From Termitomyces sp. T153 (Eukaryota > Basidiomycota > Agaricomycetes > Agaricales > Lyophyllaceae), in assembly GCA_018296165.2 (NCBI GenBank), contig JACKQL020000001.1:1860001-1924000 (forward strand): 64,000 nt of DNA, in the 5' to 3' direction. Position numbers and translations under genes: made by a program. Of the stretch, positions 11,986 through 23,822 are shown piece by piece. The notes under the pieces were generated by a model. The model did no database searches. It was not told where the DNA came from and worked only from the letters and a program-made list of their open reading frames with translations. Position 1 is the stretch's first letter; each line of letters starts with the position of its first letter.

Positions 11986-12779
11986 CATTCATGTGTCGAT
12001 GGAGTCGTGGTTCAGACGCAGCGGTTCATCTCGGAATAGTATAGGAATCTTCGTTGGCAACTGATAAATATACAATAGCTGCTTTGATTGATCTCTTGAC
12101 GAACTTTTCTCTCCTTTCTGGGACAAATTTTGACCTAGGTATGCATGGTGAGCAATCATCAAAGCAACAAACTGCCTTCCTTCCACGAGATCAAATGGAA
12201 CCTATGGTGACACATTTGATCCATCATATTCTAGCACGATGGGGACTGAATTTTCGGTCAAGGGAAGTATATGCACTAATCCTTGAATGGGATGTGGCGA
12301 AAACTTGAGTCTGCCAAAGAAAGTGCGAATATCCTGAGATCGGGCTCGCACTTGCACAAATAATGTATTCACCCGGCAAGGCAAGTCGAGAGCGGAATCG
12401 AGGAAGTTTGTAGTTGTCGTAATCCTCCGTCACGAAGCTGAGATATACTAAGATTAGAATTTCAGAGAATCTCTGATAGGTATGCATCTGACTGAGGCCC
12501 TAGTCGGTCGCTGTGTACCATCCCTAGGTGGGTGGGTGTTGTTTTGTAGTTGGACCGCTAAACATGATATGATACTTTAAGGTGCTCTACAGTTATAAAT
12601 TTTGAACGACGTCAACATCTAGAACCGTTCCAGCACAAAGCACCTGAAAAAGGGGCTACATCTGGAATGTAACGGGAATGCAACAGGGTATCTCATTGGT
12701 ATCTGGGATGAGAATCGTTCGAGATATGTGGAGGCACCAAATTCCGATCTTGCGTGGCATACTATTGATGGACAAGTTG
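11986..12779. other. Convergent intergenic region
   Basis: Lies between the 3' ends of the aspartic protease (+) and the Zn2Cys6 regulator (-). Short open frames on both strands lack recognisable motifs. No gene or repeat called. Confidence 0.5.
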
Positions 12780-13762
12780 TCAGCCATAGAGAAGGGGACA
12801 AAACGCATTTTGACGAACATAATCCGACTGTGTATGACTCCACCCCATAGGCTCGTGGTTCAGAGGACGAAACCCACTGTGGCGCGAAGAATGGCTATTG
12901 TGAGAGTAGGGGTCGTAACGAGATGGGGCAGGATATGTCGATTCAGGTATCATGTTCAGACCGTTGGAGCTATTTGTGGAATGATGAGGATAGCCAGAAG
13001 AACCCGGGCGTTCATGGTTGATACTGCCAACAATTATGATCTGTACACTTCCGAGATCGATGGAAACTTACGGTAACCGGCGTCCAGGATCCGATTCTAT
13101 GGGCATCGAGTGTAGGGCATATGGTTCACTGCTATTATTAGGTCAAAATAAATTTTATGAGTACGACATCTAGTACTCACGCTAGACGCCTGGACGTTGA
13201 CATAGAGATTACGCCGATGTCGACATTGGAGCGCCTTGGCGGAGTGTGCTCCCTGGTAGGGGGAGTTGATGCTTCCGACAGTCCCGATGAACCAGCAGTC
13301 GAAGGTCTGCCATCTACCGAATCTTTCCTGACAACTGACTTTTTTCTTGCCGGGACACCTTCTGGCCACGTACACTGTACCCAAAGTGTCAGGTCATAGA
13401 CAGGCACAAAAACGATTGTCATACATCTCTTTGACCGTGTGTGCAGCGCATGCAATTTGGCTTCGTCTCATCACACTATACGCAGTTAGTAATGGGAAGG
13501 AAGAGCATTTACGTGACACACCTTGATTTTCTTGACTCGACATGTCATGCACCCAGTCTTACTACGGGTATATTTCGGACGTTTCCGCTGAGTGGGCTCC
13601 GAACGGAGAGGTGCAGATACAAGATGCGTGTGGCCATGGTTCAAAGGAGGAGGTGAGTAGTACTGGGGGTTCGGGAGGTAGGGGGCAGACGAAGAACTGG
13701 ACAGGGTGAGTATGAGCCTACGGAGAGACTTTGAATACACACTAAGACATGTTGTCGGCCAT
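12780..13762 (-). CDS. Zn2Cys6 fungal transcription factor
   Basis: DNA-binding regulator with a fungal binuclear zinc cluster near its N-terminus. Spliced reading from ATG 13762: MADNMSY, a 46-nt intron, then SSSAPYLPNPQYYSPPP, a basic stretch QRKRPKYTRSK, and the cluster GCMTCRVKKIKC-DETKPNCMRC-THGQRDC, joined across two introns (after KIK and after QRD). Its six cysteines follow C-x2-C-x6-C-x6-C-x2-C-x6-C. After the cluster come TWPEGVPARKK, a Ser/Thr/Pro region (TPPTREHTPPRRS) and a final exon rich in Ser/His/Asn/Tyr ending at TGA 12780-12782. There is no obvious fungal-specific middle homology domain, so it is a compact regulator of about 260 residues. Target genes are unknown. The start is chosen because the splice restores a clean frame; a longer unspliced start at 13812 is less likely. 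Confidence 0.85.
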
Positions 13763-16491
13763 GAGATCGACAAGACGGGGAAGACTTTGCTCTTGGCCGG
13801 TTCGCATAGCATTTATAAAGGTTTTCAAAGAAGCAAGAAGCCAAAAATGAATTGTACACGCCAATGTTATGGGTCCTTAATCGGCGTGGATCAGAAATAT
13901 CAGTCAGATCTAAGGGTCGGGGGCCAGTGTGTAATGTGTTGACCAGATCCTAGGAGTAGTGTGGGGTTTTATCATTTTATTTGTCTCCCTTCACAAAAAA
14001 TGCTTCTGGCATCTTTTTTCAGGGACATCTCCTAAACTATTCCCCCGTGGAACAACCAACGTCACAAAGCCTTCCTTATTCTGCCCCCAGTCGCCGCATT
14101 TTTTTTGCGATCAATTGATGCGTCTTTCTTTGTTGAGCCATCGTCGGGGCGCCGTGTTGTTCCGATCACCGAGTAACGAAGCAGGGCTCTCTTCGGTGGC
14201 CAGTCATTCAACGGCGACAGCGAGGTCTTCACCTCTTCTGAATCCACCCAGTTTCAGCAAGGGTAATCAATGAAGGATAGCCACCGTGGTCCGGAAATTA
14301 CACAGATTCCTCCGTGGAATCAATTTCACTACACCTGATGAAGACGGAGTTTTTCTGTGACCATGTGTCAAATATGGCATCAGAAACCGTGCACAAGACA
14401 CCAACCATGTGGCAAGCACGAAGGCCAAACGTGGATCATACGCAATTGAAGCATGTCCGTGCGTCGTTATGCTGGAGAATTTATACATACATCATTTTTC
14501 CTCAGTGCACACGTCTGTATTGGCATTTCAATGTCCCATCAGCTTTAGTATGATAGCAACCAGGCGTAGCGACAACTGTACGGGGAGGGTTGGGCCTCGG
14601 AGAGTTGAGGAAAATCTGCATACCGCCGAGGATGTTTCAACGCTGGTCATGGGTGAAGAGCCACGGGCGAGGGCCGAGGAGCACAGTCGAACTTGGTCCT
14701 CACTGAGTAATGTGGCCATCAGATGATCTCAGTGGAAGTGCGGCATGTCAGGCCTACTTTGGGACCAACCCATACGCTTTTCAGATTTTTACTTGCTTAT
14801 TGTTGCTCCCAAATAAGTGGATCCCTTGATTTTCTACACAATTGACCAGCGTACCCTTGCAGTTGTTACAGAGACGAAGATTCGATAAGGATGATTGGAA
14901 ATCAATGTGGGTCCAGATGATTTTCTGCCAACCCTAAGTGATCATTTTCAGAACGGTATCATGTCCCGGAGGAGCGGCAGTTACACTGAAGACTGGATCC
15001 GGTATTCAAAACATGGTGATTCGGCCTTTATGTAAATTCAATCTGGCGGGAACGACCTCCAGAGACTCCAGAGACGCGATATTTCGTGACGAGGATGTAC
15101 CAAGCGAATTCAGTGCCTATGTACTACATACTTATACTTTGGTCAATAGACGGATCCGTTAGCGATCCGTGTCCGTGTTAATCTCTACATACGCGGTCAT
15201 CAAAAGCTTCGCGCTTAGCACTTTCCTCCTTGACGTAGACATCTGCAACCGTACCTATCTTTTTGTCTAGGGGCCTATATTTTCAAATGTTCTACGCGAA
15301 CCTCACACTTCCATTTGGGTGCTAAGATATCACTGATATCTCATCTCTTTTTTTTTGTTACTTGTACAGAGTTTCCCGGCCCCGCCTACAAATGTCAGAT
15401 ACCTTGAACGGCCTTGCAGACCGAAGGCTTCGAGTCGGGCAGAATTTTTCTGCTCGGACATTTCTCTCCAAGGTTATACTGAGATTACTTATTAAAGATA
15501 ACGAGATCAAGGATTCCATTCCCGGCATTGAGTTCAGCCGGCGAAAACACCTGGAAGCATCTACGTAGAAGATTTCAATGTTTGACTGTGATGTGTACAT
15601 CTCTTACGCACGATCTTTCTCGAAATCGTTACGAGCCCAGCGGAGTGATTTCATATGGAAAAGCTCCCGACGGCTTAGCTCAGGGCAGCATTGCAAGAAA
15701 AGAAGTTTGGCCGGCGGCCAAATAATGGCCCTATGTATCAAAGTTGGTAAATTCAGAGGAAAACTCGACTCCTCTGCTCATACTATAGGTCATTGTAAAA
15801 AATTCAGAAGCTACATAGCGATACATAGATATGTATATACTACTTTAGGACTTCTCTTCGGCGGTCATAAATATAAGCCCGAGATCTAAAGAGCTTCTTG
15901 GGCAGAATGATACGATGTACATAGTATCTGAGTCGAATTGAAGACAGAATGATCCATTCTAGCCTTGTGGAACGAACGTGGCAACAGGGTCTTGCTTTCC
16001 TAGGAGTGTTCTTTCACCACAAAGAGCGTAGAAAAGTCGACCTATCACCCAGCCCTGTAGGTAGAGACGTAACACGTTTAGAAAGGTCGTCCATCGTGGT
16101 AGACGCATGGTTGAGAAGGCAATTATCTCGTGTTGTCAGATCGGAAGCCCATAACAGAAAGCAAAAATGTATCATTGTAATCGAGAGTGGTAATGTATGG
16201 AAACAGGAAAGTAAACATGCTAATGACACAGGACAGTTGAGCTCGAAGAGTGCGCCGAAGCGTACACGAGCTATCCTAAGCCTAACATGAGGTATTGTAT
16301 ATATTTGTAACTACCAGTAACGGAGAACAGGGAGTCAAAGCCAAAGAGTGGATGGTAAGTAAGGTTGGTTGGGTAAAGGTTTTGTATATCCATGATTCGT
16401 TTGTGGGTGGACAAGTTTCGATACATTGATTAAAATTGTCGTGGGCGATTGAGGGAACATCGATGAAATCACAGAATCTTGAGGCTGTCCT
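13763..16491. other. Gene-poor interval
   Basis: About 2.7 kb between two minus-strand genes. Several short open frames occur. One at 14118-14265 (+) reads like a mitochondrial presequence (MRLSLLSHRRGAVLF, Arg/Ser-rich) but has no convincing continuation. Another on the minus strand (14528-14719) begins MATLLSEDQV. None shows a family motif, so no gene is called. The final part (about 15900-16490) lies downstream of the kinase gene. Confidence 0.4.
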
Positions 16492-18158
16492 TTATCGCTT
16501 TGAAGGAGTGTCTGAATTAGCACTCTGAGGACCACCTGCTTCCGCGCGGCTTGCGGATGTTTTTTGCCTTGACCTACATATAATAAGATTCTGGGGCATC
16601 ACGAGAGTGAATTGTACTCACGTGTCTGGCCTGCGCGAGGAAGGCTTGGGCCAGTCCCAAACTTGTTGAATCCATCTTGCCATAGGCACATCCTGTTTCA
16701 TAACATGGACGATCCAAGGGTGAACAAGCATGTCCTTCGGGGTAGGCCGTGTCAAAGCATCCACGATCAATCTATTCAAATTCAACTATCACGCCTCCAA
16801 CAGGCAAACGAGGGTACTGACGTTTCTTTTATAAAATCCTTCATATCATTACTCCAGCGGACGCCGGGCTCATCTTCGAGACGAGGGGGCTGCAAGACTA
16901 CTTTTAGTCTATACCAACCCGGCAACTATGATACGAACCTCGGCTGTCGTGATATACATCATCAATTCAATGGGGGGCATATCATTGGGGAATGGGAAAC
17001 GATTTTGGACAAGTTCAAGGAGGGAGATACCAGTGGACCACACATCAGAACGAATTGTATACTCATGTCCACAAATTCGCTCGGGCTAGAGAAGGAAAAT
17101 CAGTTCATGACATAGTAGACATAAAAATTCACTGACAGCCATGTAGAAGCTCGTGCCAGTGAAAGTTCCTGCCAGCGAATCGACAAGTTCACCAGAAACT
17201 CCGAAATCGCATAGCTTCACAACACCGTCCCGAGAAAGAAGGATGTTGGAAGGCTTTATGTCTCTATGTATGGTCTTCTTTGTGTGGAGGTATGCGAGAC
17301 CCTGCAGGACCTGTAATTCAAACCATGGGTCAGATCACGTTGAACCTAGAGGAAGAACCAACATACCCCTTCAGCCACACGACCTGCGATCAGCTCTCCC
17401 ACTATAGCTCCCCGTTCTTTGATGCGTTTGCCAACACTTTCCAAACTGCCACCTTCACAATAATCCATAAGGATCTTGACCTCGCTCGAAGAAGGTGACA
17501 TATATGCTCCATAGAACTGGATGATATTCATGTGTTTGGTGGTGGAGATGATGGAGACCTCTCGCAATAGTTGCTTCATCGGCGCCTCTCTAGTAGTGAT
17601 CGTCTTGCGAGCCATGATTTTGTTGTTACGTTTATCTTTGACTTTGTGAACAGCACCACCAGCACCCTCTCCGAGACGCTCGATCTCTTCAAATATGTCA
17701 TCCGACAATGTCGATGGTGCATCATTGGTGTTATTAAGATTGTCGAGCATTCCCTTGACATCACCGGAACCATTGGAGTTCTGCGAAGGGGGTACGCAAG
17801 TTATGGATATAGGGGGACGTATCGTCCTCTCGGAAGGAACAACAGTGGGGAGCTCGCAGGGTCCGCCAGAATGGTTGTCGTAAGGCGAGTCTCCGCCTGA
17901 CCCTGAGCTTCGTGGGTTCTGCGGGATCGCAATACGAATGGCAGGGGGATTTGGGGTGGGTGCTCTTGAAGGAGGGCGGGGGGTTGTGAGAGAGGGAGGG
18001 GAACCAGACGATCTGGGTCGAGGTGGTGAATTAGATGGAGGAAGATTGGGAGGCCTGGGGCGAATGGTGAGAGGAGTGGGAGGAGCGAGGGGCATGGGCG
18101 AAGGGGACCTTCCGTAGTTGCGGGGCCCAAGAGGTCGCTGTATCTTACTCTCCGCCAT
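16492..18158 (-). CDS. MKK1: MAP kinase kinase of the cell-wall-integrity type (Mkk1/Mkk2-like)
   Basis: Dual-specificity kinase expected to phosphorylate the Slt2/Mpk1 MAP kinase. The N-terminus [19 protein letters not shown] leads into a long Pro/Ser-rich region. The kinase domain follows: the glycine loop [14 protein letters not shown] (GEGAGG is characteristic of Mkk1/2), the ATP lysine in [23 protein letters not shown], the catalytic loop [13 protein letters not shown] and DFG in [15 protein letters not shown]. The activation segment [18 protein letters not shown] has the S/T-x-x-x-T phosphosites of MAPKKs. Later exons give [23 protein letters not shown]-type and [15 protein letters not shown] motifs. 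A short tail ([16 protein letters not shown]) ends at TAA 16492-16494. About six introns, placed by hand. All catalytic residues are present. A Pbs2 or Ste7 identity is less likely given GEGAGG and the activation segment. Confidence 0.92.
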
Positions 18159-20028
18159 CGTGGACGTTTGTGGTCAAGGTTACTTGTCACAACCAGACCA
18201 TCATTTACAACGTTTGGTCTTGACAAAAGGGGAAGTACATAACACGGAAGTATAATTTCTTCAATTTCCGTCCCGTGTTTATCGCCCTCCCCTCGTCTCT
18301 CAAGCCGACCTGTCCTTAACGCCGACAAGGTTCTATCCACTGGATCCAAGCATCCTCGAGGATGTCCAGTGACTTATCTTGTCGGCAACTGCGACCCTGA
18401 GCGTCTTATCTCCGATGAAGTTTTCCACATAATCGTAGTTAGATGCTGATTTGAAATCTCACATTTGTGAATAGATCCTAATAGCTTATAATTTATAAAC
18501 ATCTCTGAGGTCTGATTCATGTGATCGAACAACCTGAGATACCGCTTGGTCAAGAACTAGACTCAAGCGAACCCACTTTGTTCAGCGCCAGATTGCCTCG
18601 GGGGCAGCAGCATCTGTACTATCGGTCTTGGTTGACAGGGAGCAATTGGAACAGGGGTGTCGTCAAGGCCAGACCTATTATTCACCATCATACATCCAAT
18701 GATGACAAGTGTGGACGGGATTGGATCTTCGCGTGAGATGGCACCTATTGATGAAAATCCCACCGATTAGGTAAAATTGCTCTTGAGACAACCTGGCAAA
18801 TCGATTCTTGATCCTTCATATGGATACGAGTGTTTCCTGATTAACTCAGTCTACTGGCAGGTGCAATCACTGTACAACATCAACTCAACAATTCAGCAGC
18901 TAAACAAGATAGCCGGATCACCTCAGATTACCCTAATCAAGAACAAGGACATGACATGCGCAGCAAGTGTTTGATGAATAAGTCCTAGCTCTTGAGGCGA
19001 GCCTGACGTAGATATAAATGTATACTATTGGGCTGGCAAGTTGACTTTGACAGTAGAATAGTCGGTGATGTTAGTGTTGTACGGGGATGGGCCAAGGAAA
19101 TTGAAGGGTGGCAGTAAAATGTGCAAGATACTAGATGTCCGGGGAATTCGACCACACATATGTTGACAGAATATTTGGAGGAGAACGGTCAGAACAGATT
19201 GTTATTCCCCGGATAGAAGCTCAAACACATCATCCGCCCTCCCGTTGAGGACAGGGTGTTTGAGTTCTCATCGTCGATTGAAGAAAAGGATTTCTAGAAC
19301 GTTGCCCTCTATACATTGTCGTTGTCGGGAGATGATCAAGGCTGATGGTTCGTGCGCATCAATAAAAGCCCCAGAAGAAAAGAATGGAAGCCTTGACAAA
19401 TACTTCAATTTCGTATATGTATATCTAAAACATGGGCCTTGCGTGTGAAGTCGGGAGATCTCTGTGAAATATAATCTCGTCATTTGGAAAGGGGTTGACA
19501 CGAGTTTTTTAAATTTTGAAATTCCCGGCAAGCGAGCTTAAGCCGATATCAAGCCGGATGGTCCGAAGTAAGTAGTCTGTCCCATGATTAAACATGCATG
19601 GCGGACCTAGTACTCAAGGTGGTGATAGTAGGTGAAATCTCGAAGGCCTGGATGCGAGATAATCCAGATTAAGCTGAGATTGGTGTCAATTAGTAAACTT
19701 GAGGTGAAATCTCCGAACTTTCCATGTGCAATGGCCGCCCGTGACGCAGTCTTGCATCAAAGGGATTTGTAACGAAAAAAGCACAGATGAAATTCCAAAA
19801 GAAGTCAGCACATGGATATCCCAAACATACTTACTGGTCAGAGATGAATTTCGGTGCATTGGACATCCGAAGTCGCGTCATTTGGCAGACGTGAATGCCT
19901 GATTATTTGACTGACAAGATGCTGAGACCTCTAGATAGGTGTTACCAGGTGCTACCGGGATTCGAGACGAAACAAACCTCGTGTTCGGCACTCCGTTCCG
20001 CTCTTCAGTCACACCTGTCACAACCAAC
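18159..20028. other. Divergent intergenic region between MAPKK and N-acetyltransferase genes
   Basis: A 1.9-kb spacer holding the promoters of two divergent genes. It contains an imperfect palindrome at 18322-18385 (listed separately). A short + frame at 18777-18974 (ILDPSYGYECFLINSVYWQ) has no recognisable family. No other feature supported. Confidence 0.45.
18322..18385. promoter_or_regulatory. Imperfect palindrome / potential hairpin upstream of MAPKK
   Basis: Nested inverted repeats: outer CCGACAAG (18322-18329) with CTTGTCGG (18378-18385), middle CACTGGA (18338-18344) with TCCAGTG (18365-18371), and a perfect 14-bp palindrome CATCCTCGAGGATG (18351-18364) at the centre. It lies about 165 bp upstream of the kinase start. 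It could form a cruciform in DNA, a hairpin in the 5' leader, or bind a dimeric factor. The structure is seen; the function is inferred. Confidence 0.6.
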
Positions 20029-20699
20029 ATGTCCTCCAATCCCTCCACACAGAAAATCTCCCGGGTGTCCTTCGCGTCCTTGACTCCTAATAACCTTGGA
20101 ACTGTTCGTAAACTGAACTCCGTACTTTTCCCCATCAAATACAGTGAAAAGTTCTATCAGGGTGTCCTTCTCCCTGAAGTGGAGGACTTTTGTAAGCTCA
20201 GTAAGAACATTTCAAATGTTCTCCCTAGCTTGGCTCGCTAATAACCCCATTTTTCATTTTCGACCAGTCTACTATAATGATGTTCCTGTGCGTTTCCTTG
20301 CTTGATCACGATGATTCATTTCCGCATCTGTAATTATAAGGTTGGAACGATATGTTGTCGGTTAGAAACGAAAGATGACGAAATTAGGTTGTATCTCATG
20401 ACTATGGGTGTCCTTGCGGTGAGGATGAATTTCTATCCAAAATGATTTAGTTGTCATGTTCTAGCAAGCCATACCGATCCAGAAGTCTGGGGTCGCAAGC
20501 CCTTGAGCTCATCTTGGCATCCGCCGTTGCGCAGCGCAAGCCCAAGATCAGCAAAATATATTTACATGTCCAGGTCTCTAATCACGGGGCAAAAAAGTTC
20601 TACGAACGTCACGGCTTTAAGGAGGTCGGAGTACATGAAAATTATTACAAGAAAATAACCCCTCATGATGCGTGGATACTTGAAAAGACATTGTCATAG
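20029..20699 (+). CDS. NAA50: N-alpha-acetyltransferase 50-like GNAT (NatE catalytic subunit)
   Basis: GNAT-family acetyltransferase resembling Naa50/San, which acetylates protein N-termini at the ribosome with NatA. Start MSSNPSTQKISRVSF at 20029. Motifs in order across four exons: LTPNNLGTVRKLNSVLFPIK, YSEKFYQGVLL, LIYYNDVPVGTICCRLE, EIRLYLMTMGVLA, the acetyl-CoA-binding segment PYRSRSLGSQALELIL, IYLHVQVSNHGAKKFYERHG and NYYKKITPHDAWILEKTL. Splicing: an intron after KL (donor near 20194), a small exon YYNDVP ending near 20287, and an intron after GVLA ending just before PYRS. These closely follow the order in animal and plant Naa50. About 170 residues, the usual size. Stop TAG at 20697-20699. 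No defect seen. Confidence 0.9.
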
Positions 20700-20884
20700 G
20701 ATCACGGTAGGTCGACAAAGAAATTGATTACTACGATAAAGGCTGAATGTATGACATTTATAGGTAGCATGTATCTAGAGCTCTAATGCGAGCTATGTTA
20801 TATCCTGAATGTATTAGTATGCTGCTAATATATTCTGCATGGTTGTCAGTTAAGCTGTAGGTTGAGATTCCCTTAATGCATCCC

Positions 20885-21693
20885 TCACAGATGTGAGTAC
20901 ACTTCAAGGTCAAGGCCAGGCTTCATCAACCTTTCCGCATTGTTTAACCAGCTAGACTGATGATGAGAGGTATGTACAGTCAAAGTGAACTTTGGCGAAC
21001 CTGATGCCTCTTCAATGCGTCCTTCCTTGTGAACGTTTTCCCACATCCACCATTGCATAAATAAGGCTTCTCGCCGGTATGTGTCTCCCGATGCCTTTTT
21101 AAATCGTGTTGGCGATTGAAAGAAAGGGCACAAAGCTCACATGTGAAGGGTCGAGTGGGGGATGCAGGATACTGTGGCGAGATGCTAATTGCTTGAGAAG
21201 AGTAGTGCGAAGGTGACGGTGGAATCGCAGTGGGAATGGTTTGGGCTCGAATATAGGTTGGTGCTTGGGAATTTGATCTGGGCTGCGCGTGAGGATATGG
21301 AGATTGTGACTGTGAGAGCACCTGAGGGTATGGTGACTGAATAGTATGGACGTGTGCTTGGGAATGTGAGTGGCTTGAATGGTGAGGGGATTGGGGATCT
21401 CGCATCGACGACATTCCTGGACTGGTCAAGTGATAGGCCGTTGGTTGAATTACAGTGTTAGAGTGTTGATACGAGGGTGTAGTGTAGTAGCAGTCCTGGT
21501 AAGGTGTATCGATCTGCAGTGACTCTATGTTTCCGTATTCAGTCTGATGATGAGGTACATCGGGATCACGAGCACCATGCTGATAAGAATAATTGGAAGA
21601 CGAAGGGTATTGCCGGCCACCTCCCCATGTAGAGGAATATGGATAGTTGGGGTGTTGGGAAACTCGCGGGTCGTTCATGAGATAAGTGTTCAA
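20885..21693 (-). CDS. C2H2 zinc-finger transcription factor
   Basis: Putative nuclear regulator. A long low-complexity N-terminus rich in Ser, Tyr, His, Pro and Gln (MNTYLMNDPRVSQHPNYPY; several SQSPYPHAQ-like runs) is followed by two adjacent C2H2 fingers. Finger 1 is FTCELCALSFNRQHDLKRHRETH; it is joined by the TGEKPY linker to finger 2, LCNGGCGKTFTRKDALKRHQ. The final codons are ambiguous. Reading straight through gives a stop at 20980. A 44-nt GT..AG intron after RHQ instead gives SSWLNNAERLMKPGLDLEVY and a stop at 20885. I prefer the spliced form but both are possible. Arrangement and finger sequence resemble Crz1/Msn-like fungal factors; the exact orthologue is not established. About 240-260 residues. 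Confidence 0.85.
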
Positions 21694-23568
21694 TAAACGA
21701 ACGAAAGCTATTGTGCTTCATAAAGGTTTGGAGATATACCCCGGATGTCAGCCGAAATTTCTTCTAAAGTCTTAATCCGTGCTTTTCGCGCTGTTTCGAG
21801 TTAGACAAGGGGGGGAGTCGAGTGACAAGTCCTTTAGTATAACCACACCAAGATAATATAAATCATTCTAGGAATGGCCAAGTTTTGTGCCTGATTTAAG
21901 GTATGGGTGACATGAGGTCTGTCATGTCATGGCTTCTGGTGAACGCATCCTAGAGTAGTTAGCCTCTGCTGGCCAGGTGGTAACCGGCGCTATCAACGAA
22001 TTATCTTAGATCATCATTAAGGCCAAGGGTATCAGGTACAACTTGCCCTCGTTTGGACCTACTACATACGCACAACACCTTACATTTTTACGAGTGTTTC
22101 TCTAGTTCTGGATATTCTTTGAGTATAGTATTTATTATATCATTGTGCATCATTCAGTACCCATCTATCCCTTCATTTTCCATCAGTTTGTTTGTTGTTA
22201 TAATTCATTTATCGTTATCCTTTACTCCATAGGTATCACAGAAGGACATTGATCAAAATGTGTGGAGACCCACAATTAAGGGTGTTGTCTTTACATATAT
22301 GATTTATAGTTATGTGGTCTATTCATGTTCAGTTGTCTCATCTATCAACCACTGTCACACTCTCTGTAAGCCTGAATAAATCACCATTGCCGGACCAGGA
22401 CTGAGAGCTTAGACAACGGAAGAATGAAACCTCAGATGCTGTCGTAGTGAGAGAAAGCAACTTATGATTGATTGTACCTAAATGAAAGAGGAATGACTAT
22501 GTATAGGTTATCAGACACGGCAGCTAAGTCCAAGGAAGATATGTACTCACAACCTCAGATGCTGTTGTAGTGAGAGACAGCAAATGAGGAAGGAGTACCA
22601 TGTTAATGTGTCTACAGGGTCCCTATATTTGCAGATCAAGCCATTAAATCAAACTTCACTCTTGCTGTTATGATCCACAACTATGATTCAGGCATGGTGA
22701 CCTTGTAATCATGTGCAATACTAGAATTGAAGTCACCCACAATAAGAAGATGTACCCCCCTTACTTAGGACCACTATTGTCAATTTCTCATAACTGTGGC
22801 AGCACTTACATTCTCTGCAAATTCAATGGCTCAGTCTTACACTGACCAGTAGCTGCCTTTTGCCTCCTCCTGTATCTTGCTAGAAAACATATCAATATGC
22901 CTAGCAACCTCCTTGACATTGACACCTGACAAGCACTTGTCTGACATTGCTAGTGATGATGACAACTAGTGCAACCTAGCCATATGGCTAAGCTTTATAC
23001 TGTTTTCTTGTTTCTTGATACTCTACTGAAAAACCATCCAGAATACTCTCCAGACCTTCTTTCTTTTGCCATTGCTTCTTGTTGCTATATCAAGATGCAG
23101 CACTAAGCTATCACTAAGCTGCCTTGCACAAACCTTTCAGGGTTTTCTTGCTATGATGATCTACTGAGCATTTCCCCTTCAAGTCTATTCCTTTTCACTA
23201 TGTGTTTCCTTCCTCTGCTTTCTTGCAATCTTGTTTGTCTTGTTGCTAGTGCCAAGAGCTAAGGCAATAGTAAACCTATCTCACTTCTTACTTCACTCCA
23301 GTTTTTGATATGTTACATTTTTCTTTATTTTGCCCCTCATACAACTATGTTACAAGACCCCTTAAGGGGGTCAGTCTATATGCTTGGGCTCCTTAGAAGG
23401 GCTAGGCCATTTGCAATACTACAAGATATATATGACCCCTTAAGGGAGTGCAGTGATATACTAATGGGATCAGATGGGAACACAGGCTGCTCCAGGGTCA
23501 GCATAATGTTCCAGACTCAATTGAGTAAGCTGTGGTGGCAAGTCAGTGATGTATGCCAGGGTCAGAAA
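21694..23568. other. C2H2 gene promoter grading into CpG-poor repeat relics
   Basis: The first few hundred bases are the 5' region of the C2H2 gene. From about 22.2 kb CG dinucleotides become very rare. A 26-bp direct repeat occurs at 22428 and 22551. On the minus strand near 22770-22690 a short frame reads LLIVGDFNSSIA, reminiscent of the exonuclease/endonuclease/phosphatase domain of LINE-type elements, but it soon stops. No functional gene. Confidence 0.45.
22428..22585. repeat. Short direct repeat, period 123 bp
   Basis: The segment beginning aacctcagatgctgtcgtag at 22428 recurs at 22551 with one C-to-T change at a CG (tgtcgtag to tgttgtag) and a few other differences. Only two copies seen. 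Confidence 0.6.
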
Positions 23569-23805
23569 CAGTGTTGGGAGGTTCTGTGGGCTCAGAAGGA
23601 GAAGGGGAAGCATTGGTGCCTGCAGGAAACACATTAGAGTTTGCCAGGAGAGCTGTCAGAGTTTGCTCAAGAAGTGTCAGAGTTAGCCAGAGCAGGTGCT
23701 GTGGGTGAATAAAGGTTGGGGCAGGCCAAGAGAGTGTTGGAGGAAACTCTGAGGAAGTGGGGTGGCTTGGGGTGAGGTGCAGAGATCTGGGGATGGGTTG
23801 TGACA
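23569..23805 (-). repeat. 3' LTR (partial) of old Ty3/Gypsy element
   Basis: The stretch from about 23569 to the terminal ...tgtgaca at 23805 matches 32230-32466 (right part of the other LTR) in the same order: cagtgttggga-ggttctgtg, aacacatt, gaagtgtcagagttag, gcaggtgctgtgg. Its right end rc-reads TGTCACAACCC, the LTR start, and abuts a polypurine tract. The left part of this LTR is missing or unrecognisable. Confidence 0.75.
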
Positions 23806-23822
23806 TCACCCCCCCCTTCAGT
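23806..23822 (-). other. Polypurine tract of the old Gypsy element
   Basis: On the minus strand this reads CTGAAGGGGGGGGTGA directly before the LTR start TGTCACAACC, the expected position and composition of a plus-strand priming site for reverse transcription. Confidence 0.75.

Noticed and set aside
12678..13076. Long + strand open frame of 132 codons
   Set aside because: It is antisense to the last exon of the Zn2Cys6 regulator, which reads coherently on the minus strand; no motif in the + frame.
14118..14273. Possible mitochondrial presequence peptide
   Set aside because: The continuation needs an unproven intron and gives no recognisable protein; left as unannotated.
22690..22770. LINE-like LLIVGDFNSSIA peptide on the minus strand
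   Set aside because: Too short and immediately interrupted; a single motif is not enough to call a non-LTR element.
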